Assembly (NCBI GenBank): GCA_036400075.1
Contig: DASWLV010000037.1
Coordinates: 1-17,759 of the forward strand
Reading direction: 5' to 3'
Length of the DNA: 17,759 bases
Source: JALZCH01 sp036400075
Lineage (GTDB): Bacteria > Acidobacteriota > Blastocatellia > Pyrinomonadales > Pyrinomonadaceae
The notes under the pieces were generated by a model. That model was not told the origin of the DNA. It did not search any database and was given only the letters and a program-made list of their open reading frames with translations. Each line of letters starts with the position of its first letter. Within the stretch, counting starts at the first letter, position 1. Shown here piece by piece: positions 7,774 through 13,123 of the stretch. A program made the position numbers and the translations under genes.

Positions 7774-7841
7774 GTCAGTACCGCGAACGGTAGTGAGCGG
7801 GTTTGTTAATTAACCCGCTCACTACCGTTCGCGGTACTGAC
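7774..7841. repeat. Perfect 30-bp inverted repeat with 8-bp spacer (REP/BIME-like)
   Basis: The arms 7774-7803 and 7812-7841 are exact reverse complements over 30 bp and enclose TGTTAATT. Each arm begins GTCAGTACCGCGAACGG and contains its own mini-hairpin TACCG-CGAA-CGGTA (7779-7792 in the left arm). GC-rich imperfect hairpins paired head to head in an intergenic gap resemble REP doublets (BIMEs), which are mobilised by RAYT/TnpA-REP transposases. No transposase is in the window, so it would be non-autonomous. The perfect match suggests recent insertion or strong conservation. Confidence 0.75.
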
Positions 7842-7967
7842 TGTGATGCCTGACTTAACCGTTCACTGATTCCATAACCGCTCTAGGCGGACGCTTATTA
7901 AAGTTTTAGCAGAATCAATTCGGCGGAAAACGAATAATTACCCGGTTTTATTATTCGTTCTTAACAT

Positions 7968-8013
7968 ACAAAAATCCCGATTCGAGATTTAAATCTCGAA
8001 TCGGGATTTTTGT
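7968..8013. terminator. Bidirectional intrinsic terminator, 46-bp perfect palindrome
   Basis: Arms 7968-7990 and 7991-8013 are perfect reverse complements of 23 bp. On the plus strand the stem ends in GGGATTTTTGT, and on the minus strand it reads the same, so each strand gives a GC-containing stem followed by five U. It lies 22 bases beyond the CBS gene stop and between two convergent genes, which fits termination from both directions. Confidence 0.85.
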
Positions 8014-8034
8014 GTCGCCGGGTTGAGAAGAAAA

Positions 8035-9003
8035 TCAGCGATAAGCGCTGTTTGAAGGCTCGGAAACTCCGGCAATCATATCGGTCAGAGCGTGCCGCTC
8101 GCCCTGATATTTGTTCATATCGGCGTGGCGCACCAAATCGCCCTGGCTGATGATTCCGAGAAGCTGATTGCGGTCGTTGACAACCGGCATTCGGCGCACC
8201 TGATGTTGTTTCATCAAGCGGATGCAGCCTTCAATCGGGTCGTTGGCGTGACAGGCGAAAACTTCGTCGGTCATACAATCCTGCACCTGCGCGAAACGCG
8301 GGTCGGCTCCGTCCGCAACAAGTCTGACCGTAATATCGCGGTCGGTAATCATTCCGATCATTCGCCCCTGATTGTCAACGACGGGCAGCGCGCCGCAATC
8401 TTCGTCGCGCATCAGACGAGCCGCGCGCTGAACCGTTTCGTTCGGATGCACGGACGCCACATTTCCGGTCATCAAATCTCCGGCGCGCGTATCGTGCCAA
8501 TCGCGCCAGCGATTTTGCTGCGGTTGTCGGTTGTTTTGATTTTCCGTCGAAGAAAATCCGCGCGATTGATTGAAATTGCGGTTTTGATTCGATTGGAAAT
8601 TCCGGTTTGAAAAATCGTCCGGTTCGGAACGGTCGCCGCGCTCGTAAATCCGATTGGTCGTCGGATAAAACGGGTTTGCCTCTTTCGGCGTATATCCCGC
8701 CGGATTACTGTGATAAGAGTTGCCGTCGTATTCGTTGATATTTCTGTCTCGCGCATCTCTCGTTTGATTACGATTGCCGCGTTCATCGCCGCCGAACCAC
8801 GAAGAAACTTCATCCGACGCTCTGTCGAACCAACCGCGCTCTTCGTCGCCGCGAGCGTTGTCATCATAATCCGAACGCGAGCCGCTCATCAGATTTTGCG
8901 GGCGATTTAAATCGCGTTGATTCGATTCGCCGCGAAAATTACGGCGGTCGCCGAATTCTCTCCGGCTTTGCTCCTGTAATCTTTCGTAACTATCCTGACG
9001 CAT
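8035..9003 (-). CDS. CBS-pair protein with long disordered N-terminus and SWFG motif
   Basis: Of its 322 residues, about 1-170 are low-complexity and hydrophilic, rich in Asn, Arg, Gln, Asp and Ser, and probably disordered. Inside this part is a short conserved-looking island, ERGWFDRASDEVSSWFGG (about 55-72), a motif I associate with bacterial stress proteins that carry CBS or BON domains. Two CBS domains follow, about 174-230 (DLMTGNVASVHPNETV to MIGMITDRDITVRL) and 240-293 (CMTDEVFACHANDPI to LLGIISQGDLVRH). Such pairs bind adenine nucleotides and often sense energy state. There is no enzyme or membrane domain, so it may act alone or on a partner. The start is supported by AAGGAG (9013-9018 on the opposite strand), nine bases away. 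It is the last gene of the minus-strand cluster and is followed by the palindromic terminator. Confidence 0.9.
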   Translation of the reverse strand: MRQDSYERLQEQSRREFGDRRNFRGESNQRDLNRPQNLMSGSRSDYDDNARGDEERGWFDRASDEVSSWFGGDERGNRNQTRDARDRNINEYDGNSYHSNPAGYTPKEANPFYPTTNRIYERGDRSEPDDFSNRNFQSNQNRNFNQSRGFSSTENQNNRQPQQNRWRDWHDTRAGDLMTGNVASVHPNETVQRAARLMRDEDCGALPVVDNQGRMIGMITDRDITVRLVADGADPRFAQVQDCMTDEVFACHANDPIEGCIRLMKQHQVRRMPVVNDRNQLLGIISQGDLVRHADMNKYQGERHALTDMIAGVSEPSNSAYR

Positions 9004-9049
9004 AATTTTAAACTCCTTTCGTTTTATAATTAGCTGCGCGTTTCAACTT

Positions 9050-9256
9050 TTAACCGAGATTATGGCTTCCCTTCGACGGATCGCCTTTCGGCAGATTGTC
9101 GGAGATTGCAACCGTTCCGAGTTCCGGCGAATTTCGACTTTCTTTGGCGTTTGTGTCTTCGCCGTCGCTTCCGCCCGCGTCGCCGCGTTTTTTGCGCTCG
9201 CCCGTTTCTTCGTTCGTCACATCAACATTCAACTTTTTTGCAGATTCGTTTTGCAT
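9050..9256 (-). CDS. Small hydrophilic protein, 68 aa, unknown
   Basis: The chain is highly charged, with no hydrophobic core, signal peptide or Cys, and is expected to be disordered. Near the N-terminus it has VTNEETGERKKRG, which resembles VTANEETQRKRSEG at the C-terminus of the 107-aa protein encoded just upstream in the operon. No good Shine-Dalgarno precedes the ATG at 9256. Support is its position, 46 bases before the CBS gene on the same strand, and the shared motif. I do not recognise a family. It could be one of the small hydrophilic stress proteins of the cluster. Confidence 0.6.
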   Translation of the reverse strand: MQNESAKKLNVDVTNEETGERKKRGDAGGSDGEDTNAKESRNSPELGTVAISDNLPKGDPSKGSHNLG

Positions 9257-9351
9257 AATATTTATGAAGTAACAAATTTGATTTTGTTTCTTTTATCCTT
9301 TCTTTACTTTTCTATGACTTTTTTTTCGTAATTCGATTGAGCAACTCAGCG

Positions 9352-9675
9352 TCATTTTCCTTCACTGCGTTTTCTTTGAGTTTCTTCGTTCGCGGTGACG
9401 AAATCTCTGGTCGCGCCGGTGCTTTCGCCCGTTCCCATTCCGACTTCGCCGACAAAAGCATTGCCGGTTTTGCTGATTCTTTCCGCGTCGTCGGCACCTT
9501 GACCGGTTCTGTCGCTCGCGCTTGGCAAATCGTCCGTGTTAGTGCCGCTCGCGGATGAAACGCCGCTGCTCGGCTTTCGATTTGTCTGTTTCCGGTCTGT
9601 TCCGGCGTCAACGCCGATTTCCGCGCCGCCGCCCGGTTTAACTCTTAATTCCTGATTGTTGTCTTGTTCAGCCAT
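9352..9675 (-). CDS. Hydrophilic Gly/Ser/Thr-rich protein, 107 aa, unknown
   Basis: The protein is rich in Gly, Ser, Thr, Asp, Asn and Arg and has no hydrophobic segment, so it is probably disordered and cytoplasmic. Segments such as GVDAGTDRKQTNRK and GEVGMGTGESTGATRD show no known domain. Its start ATG at 9673-9675 lies two bases after the stop of the 54-aa gene and has GAAAGG nine bases upstream, so the two are likely translated in tandem. The C-terminal VTANEETQRKR stretch recurs in the 68-aa protein. An overlapping frame at 9312-9611 is longer at one end but has no ribosome site. Function unknown; a desiccation- or stress-type protein is a guess from composition and context. Confidence 0.7.
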   Translation of the reverse strand: MAEQDNNQELRVKPGGGAEIGVDAGTDRKQTNRKPSSGVSSASGTNTDDLPSASDRTGQGADDAERISKTGNAFVGEVGMGTGESTGATRDFVTANEETQRKRSEGK

Positions 9676-9677
9676 TT

Positions 9678-9842
9678 TTATGAACCTTTCTTTGTTCCGC
9701 CGCCTTTGGTCGCCCCGCCGCTCGAAGATGGGCGTCCGCCGCCGTCTTGTTTTTTGTTGCCGCTCTGAGTTTTGCCGCTCGCGCCGCTGCCCGATGAATC
9801 GGCTTCCTGAGATTTTTCTTTTTTGGTTTTATTTTCCGGCAT
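9678..9842 (-). CDS. Small Lys/Gly/Ser-rich protein, 54 aa, unknown
   Basis: The chosen start (ATG at 9840-9842) encodes a 54-aa basic low-complexity chain beginning MPENKTKKEKSQEADSSG and ending in Gly/Lys repeats. GGAG (9850-9853, opposite strand) lies seven bases upstream. The frame can be extended to 9965, but the added residues overlap the whole end of the metallothionein-like gene and that start has no better ribosome site. With the short start the overlap is only 14 bases, so translation is probably coupled to the upstream gene. No domain is recognisable, and the composition suggests a disordered, perhaps nucleic-acid-binding or stress protein. Confidence 0.65.
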   Translation of the reverse strand: MPENKTKKEKSQEADSSGSGASGKTQSGNKKQDGGGRPSSSGGATKGGGTKKGS

Positions 9843-10107
9843 TATTTTGCTCCGCTGTTTCTCTTTCTTTTCCCCAAACGTGGTCAACAATTCCGGTTTC
9901 GCCCGCTGCCCGCGCGCAATTGGCGCAGCAGAAAAACTTGGCGTTCGCCTCGATTCCGTGACCAATAACTTTGCATCCGCAATTTACGCAAACGGGCGCG
10001 AGGCGGTGAATCGCGCATTCAAAACAATCAAACGTATGGCTCTCGCCCGCCGTAATTACTTCAAACGATAAATAATAATCGTTGCCGCAAACCTCGCATT
10101 GAGCCAT
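9829..10107 (-). CDS. Cys-rich zinc-binding protein, metallothionein-like
   Basis: This 92-aa protein has ten Cys (4, 7, 28, 31, 40, 43, 45, 60, 61, 64) and spaced His (24, 34, 50). The first part, CEVC plus FDCFECAIH, looks like a treble-clef zinc knuckle. The second, CVNCGCKVIGHGIE then FFCCANCA, resembles the core of prokaryotic metallothioneins (a CxCK strand followed by a YCC/FCC-x2-CA helix). It probably binds zinc or buffers metal in the cytoplasm. The charged tail from about 78 is not part of the fold. GAGGAG seven bases before the ATG gives a firm start, and the gene begins 12 bases after the DUF4142 stop, so they are in one operon. The family assignment rests on Cys spacing only; a plain zinc-ribbon protein is the alternative. 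Confidence 0.8.
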   Translation of the reverse strand: MAQCEVCGNDYYLSFEVITAGESHTFDCFECAIHRLAPVCVNCGCKVIGHGIEANAKFFCCANCARAAGETGIVDHVWGKERETAEQNNAGK

Positions 10108-10119
10108 TCGTTTTCTCCT

Positions 10120-10638
10120 CTATTTCATTTTGTTTTGCATCTCGCGCGCCATTTGCAAATGGTGTTCGAGCGTCGGCAAAGTTTTCGTCGCAAACTCCTT
10201 TACATCCGCGTCCGTCCCGGCTTGCGCCTGCGTTTGAAAGGCTTTCACGTCTTTTTCGTGATCCTCGACCATTGCCTTGACGTATTCGCGCTCAAATTCC
10301 GCGCCCGACAATTTACTTAATCTGTCGGAGAGAGATTTGTGCGCGGAGTTCAGTTGAAGAGGCAGCGTTATGCTTTTTTTCGCGGCAATCGGTTTTATCT
10401 CATCGCTCGCTTTCCCGTGGTCGGTAATCATTTGCTGGGCAAAAGCGCGTATTTCCGGGTTTTGCGTCCGCGTCAGCGCCAGACTTGCCAATTGAATCTC
10501 CGCGATACTGCCTTCAGCGGCTTCCGTCAGAAAATCGCTCGGCTTCATTGACGAAATACCGCTTCCGCCACCCGCGCATCCGGCGAGCCAGATGATTGAT
10601 AAAATGACCAAAGCCTTCAAAAAATAGCCTCTTTCCAT
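10120..10638 (-). CDS. DUF4142 ferritin-like lipoprotein
   Basis: The 172-aa precursor has a lipoprotein signal with lipobox LAGC (Cys21), so it should be anchored in the cell envelope. The mature part (about 34-168) is all-helical and matches the DUF4142 pattern: an AxxGxxAEIQLASLAL helix, then NPEIRAFAQQMITDHGKAS, then EFEREYVKAMVEDHEKDVKAF, then a final LPTLEHHLQMA helix. The spaced His and Glu residues (DHGK, EDHEKD, LEHHL) are typical of this ferritin-like family, whose biochemical role is unproven. AAGGGG seven bases upstream of ATG supports the start. It is the first gene of the minus-strand cluster, and its promoter must lie in the structured region 10639-11106. Confidence 0.9.
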   Translation of the reverse strand: MERGYFLKALVILSIIWLAGCAGGGSGISSMKPSDFLTEAAEGSIAEIQLASLALTRTQNPEIRAFAQQMITDHGKASDEIKPIAAKKSITLPLQLNSAHKSLSDRLSKLSGAEFEREYVKAMVEDHEKDVKAFQTQAQAGTDADVKEFATKTLPTLEHHLQMAREMQNKMK

Positions 10639-11106
10639 AACAAAACCCCTTTTCGATACAGCAAAATTGTCTCAATCATTCGCCGCGCGTTTCAGTACGT
10701 TTGCGGACACACCTTTAACGGGTTCAGAAGAGCGTAGTTTGTAACAGATTTGAAGTTTTCTGTTTTTAAATTCTTAATTTTAAATTCTCGATTTCCGTTG
10801 TGGTCTGCTAGTTGCTAAACGTCTCCGTGAAAGTCGCCGCGAATGACTTTCAAATCAGCATGACGATTAGCAAAAACGGATATTTTCCCGAACGCTTAGC
10901 CGCTAAGGTGACACTTTCTGCCATCACACGTCTCACTTTTTTTGTCACCTCCTCATCTCACCGACTCACACTTACTCTCGCCGCTCCTCGCTCCGTTTTT
11001 GCTCAATCGTCGTGCTTTAACAAAAACTGGTGATTCGATTTTTTCGCAAAGGCAAATCGAATTGCCGCTTTTGTATTTTTAATCTTCTCGCACGCTCGAA
11101 AACGTT
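10639..11106. other. Divergent intergenic region with nested inverted repeats
   Basis: This 468-base gap separates the minus-strand stress operon from the plus-strand chemosensory operon and should hold both promoters, but no hexamer pair was convincing. Its centre (10828-11062) contains at least five inverted repeats. They are TGAAAGTC/GACTTTCA (10828-10852), CTTAGC-C-GCTAAG (10895-10907), AGGTGACA/TGTCACCT (10906-10950), a 12-bp-arm pair AGCAAAAACGGA/TCCGTTTTTGCT (10869-10880 and 10992-11003), and ATTCGATTT/AAATCGAAT (11033-11062). A TTG-initiated 73-codon frame at 10812-11033 runs through these repeats and is not considered a gene. Confidence 0.6.
10869..11003. repeat. Inverted repeat flanking a 111-bp core, decayed element or structured RNA
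   Basis: Outer arms 10869-10880 and 10992-11003 match perfectly over 12 bp. With one inserted base and a mismatch, the similarity continues outward (reverse complement of the left: AATCGTCATGCT; right: AATCGTCGTGCT), giving an imperfect inverted repeat of about 25 bp. The core carries two further dyads. It could be a miniature inverted-repeat element or a folded transcript. No transposase and no target duplication were found. Confidence 0.45.
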
Positions 11107-12708
11107 ATGAACTCAAATCTGGAAGCAACGTCTGCCCCCGCCGCCGAAAATGCGGTCAACGTTGACTTTGCCGAACAAGACAATCAAGCCGTTTGGCAAA
11201 AATCCGGCGTCGAAAACCGCACGGCGGCGATGAAATCGCTGCGCGGCGGAATCTCTGCGGCGAAAGCCGGAAATCGCGCCGAAGCCAGAAATTTACTGCT
11301 CGAATCCGCCCGCCTCGATGAAACAAACGAAACCGTTTGGCTCTGGCTCGCCTCAATCAGCGAGCAACCCGCCGAGCTTTACGGTTTCCTCCTCAAAGTT
11401 TTGGCGCTCAACCCCGAAAACGAGCGCGCTCTCGAATGGCAAAAAGCGACCCGCACCTTGCTCGTCAATCAATCAATCACGGAAGGCGCGGTGCTCATAC
11501 AGGAAAACAACCGCCGCGCCGCAGCCGAATGTTTTCGCCGCGCGACCGAATACGAACCAAATAATGAAATCGCCTGGCTGTGGCTGGCTTCCGCGACCGA
11601 TGAAATCGAGGACAAGCTGGCTTTTCTCCAGCGCATTTTGCGGCTTAACCCGAACAACGAAAAAGCTCAGACAATGCTTCATTCGGCGAAACGGCAAATG
11701 GCGCGAAGTCTGCTGAGAAAAGGAAGTCTGGCGGCAGTTTCCGGCGACCGCACCGGGGCGATTCGTTTTTTGGGCGAGATAATGGAATACGACGCCGAAT
11801 TTGAAGAAGCCTGGCTGCTGAAAGCGTTTTTGAGCGAAACCGTCGAGGAAAAAGCCCGTTGTTTTCGCCGCGCGCTCGAAATCAATCCCGATAACTCGCA
11901 AGCGGCTTCAGGATTGGCTTCGCTCCAAGCGATGCCGGAGTCAAACGTTGAACGCGAGAAATTCGTCGCCGATGAAACCGATGCGTGTCCGTTTTGCGAC
12001 TGGTCGAATCCGGTCGGCGCGGCGCGCTGCAATTCGTGCAAAGCGTTTATTTCGTTTGAAGACACGGACAATTTGCTCGTTCACGAGGGAGTTGACGACA
12101 ATGCTGTGCGCAATTTTATCGAGCGCCAGCACGCCGAACAAAATTTCCGCGAATTATCGGGCGAAGAACATTTAAATTTGGGTTTCGCTTATCTGAATTT
12201 AAAAAACTTCAAAAAAGGCTCGATTCATCTGGAACGCGCCGCCGAAGTTGCCGCCGATGACGCCACTTTGCAGCGCCGCGTCGCTCGCTGGATTGAAAAA
12301 CTCAACCAAATTGCGCCCGAATTAAACAACGAGACGGCAGTTTCGGGTAAGACGATTATGGTCGTTGACGACAGCCCCACTGTGAGAAAGCTGATTACCG
12401 GAAAGCTCGAAAAACACGGTCATCACGTCGTTGTCGCCGTTGACGGAATGGATGCGCTGGCGAAAATCAACGAGGAAAAACCCGATTTGATTTTGCTCGA
12501 CGTGACGATGCCGCGACTCGACGGTTTCCAACTCTGCAAGCTAATCAGGCAAAACCCGGCTACAAAACAAGTTCCGGTCGTGATGATTTCCGGTAAAGAC
12601 GGATTTTTTGACAAAGTGCGCGGGCGAATGGCTGGCTCGACCGCCTATATTACCAAACCTTTCGGTCCCGAAACGCTTCTGCAAACCGTAGAAAATTACT
12701 GCAAATAA
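11107..12708 (+). CDS. PilG-like response regulator fused to TPR repeats and a zinc ribbon
   Basis: This 533-aa protein combines repeats with a receiver domain. Residues about 40-280 hold TPR-like units with recurring WLWLAS and LNP-N-E-A signatures (ETVWLWLAS, NEIAWLWLAS, FEEAWLLKAF). A zinc ribbon follows, Cys294-x2-Cys297-x10-Cys308-x2-Cys311. One more TPR-like unit lies around 350-395. The C-terminal receiver (about 415-533) has acidic residues Asp421/Asp422, phosphoacceptor Asp465, Ser495 and Lys517. Its wording (DALAKI, MPRLDGFQ, SGKDGFFDKVRGRMAGS, ITKPF) closely follows PilG of twitching motility. It is expected to be phosphorylated by a ChpA/CheA-type kinase, with the TPR part recruiting partners at the pilus or pole. 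There is no Shine-Dalgarno before ATG at 11107. It is the first gene of the chemosensory operon, 26 bases ahead of the PilH-like gene. Confidence 0.88.
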   Translation: MNSNLEATSAPAAENAVNVDFAEQDNQAVWQKSGVENRTAAMKSLRGGISAAKAGNRAEARNLLLESARLDETNETVWLWLASISEQPAELYGFLLKVLALNPENERALEWQKATRTLLVNQSITEGAVLIQENNRRAAAECFRRATEYEPNNEIAWLWLASATDEIEDKLAFLQRILRLNPNNEKAQTMLHSAKRQMARSLLRKGSLAAVSGDRTGAIRFLGEIMEYDAEFEEAWLLKAFLSETVEEKARCFRRALEINPDNSQAASGLASLQAMPESNVEREKFVADETDACPFCDWSNPVGAARCNSCKAFISFEDTDNLLVHEGVDDNAVRNFIERQHAEQNFRELSGEEHLNLGFAYLNLKNFKKGSIHLERAAEVAADDATLQRRVARWIEKLNQIAPELNNETAVSGKTIMVVDDSPTVRKLITGKLEKHGHHVVVAVDGMDALAKINEEKPDLILLDVTMPRLDGFQLCKLIRQNPATKQVPVVMISGKDGFFDKVRGRMAGSTAYITKPFGPETLLQTVENYCK

Positions 12709-12734
12709 ACTTTCCCCGAAGTTTTCCCTAAATT

Positions 12735-13097
12735 ATGAACAAAACAATTTTAATTGCCGACGACAGCCCGACCGAGATGACGCTTTTCGTCAAAGCTCTC
12801 GAACGGCGCGGTTATCAAACAATTTCAGCGGTTAACGGCGAAGAAGCCGTGGAAATAGCCCGCAGCGAGCAACCTTCGCTTGTCGTTTGCGACGTGATTA
12901 TGCCAAAGAAAAACGGCTTTCAAGTCGCCCGCCAACTAAAGAACGCCGACGACACGCGCGACATCAAGATTTTATTAATCAGCAGCAAAAATCAGGACAG
13001 CGACCGTTTTTGGGGTTTGAAACAAGGCGCTGACGAGTATCTCGCCAAACCGTTTGACGACCAGACTCTGGTCAACACAATCGAACGATTATTGTAA
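12735..13097 (+). CDS. PilH-like single-domain response regulator
   Basis: At 120 aa this is a stand-alone receiver domain. It has the acidic pair Asp9/Asp10, phosphoacceptor Asp53 (VVCDVIMP), Ser83/Ser84 at the switch position, and Lys105 in LAKPF. The sequence DDSPTEM near the start and KNQDSDRFWGLKQGA in the last third follow the PilH pattern closely. PilH works with PilG to tune type IV pilus retraction and extension downstream of a Chp kinase. Gaps of only 26 bases on both sides and the common strand place it in the chemosensory operon. No Shine-Dalgarno is visible. The assignment to PilH rather than a generic CheY rests on motif wording and context. Confidence 0.88.
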   Translation: MNKTILIADDSPTEMTLFVKALERRGYQTISAVNGEEAVEIARSEQPSLVVCDVIMPKKNGFQVARQLKNADDTRDIKILLISSKNQDSDRFWGLKQGADEYLAKPFDDQTLVNTIERLL

Positions 13098-13123
13098 TTT
13101 CCCGCTTTTAATTCTTTAAAATT

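Larger units (their letters stand above)
7706..8034. other. Convergent intergenic region with several inverted repeats
   Basis: Between the convergent M1 and CBS genes there is no supported ORF but much structure. A 14-bp palindrome AAAGCAATTGCTTT (7721-7734) follows the M1 stop. Then come the REP-like inverted repeat 7774-7841, a small CCGC/GCGG hairpin (7878-7890), a 10-bp-arm hairpin AACGAATAAT/ATTATTCGTT (7929-7959, 11-base loop), and the 46-bp palindrome 7968-8013. Confidence 0.7.

Noticed and set aside
8092..8610. 172-codon plus-strand frame opposite the CBS gene
   Set aside because: Antisense shadow of the clear CBS-domain coding region.
9312..9611. 99-codon minus-strand frame overlapping the 107-aa gene
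   Set aside because: No ribosome site, whereas the competing 107-aa frame has one and is spaced two bases from the preceding stop.
10812..11033. 73-codon TTG-started frame in the divergent intergenic region
   Set aside because: Rare start codon, no ribosome site, and it runs through nested inverted repeats with a low-complexity Ser/Thr/Leu reading.
11033..11062. ATTCGATTT/AAATCGAAT hairpin followed by T-rich sequence as a terminator
   Set aside because: No plus-strand gene precedes it and the stem is AT-rich with a 12-base loop; kept only as part of the structured intergenic region.
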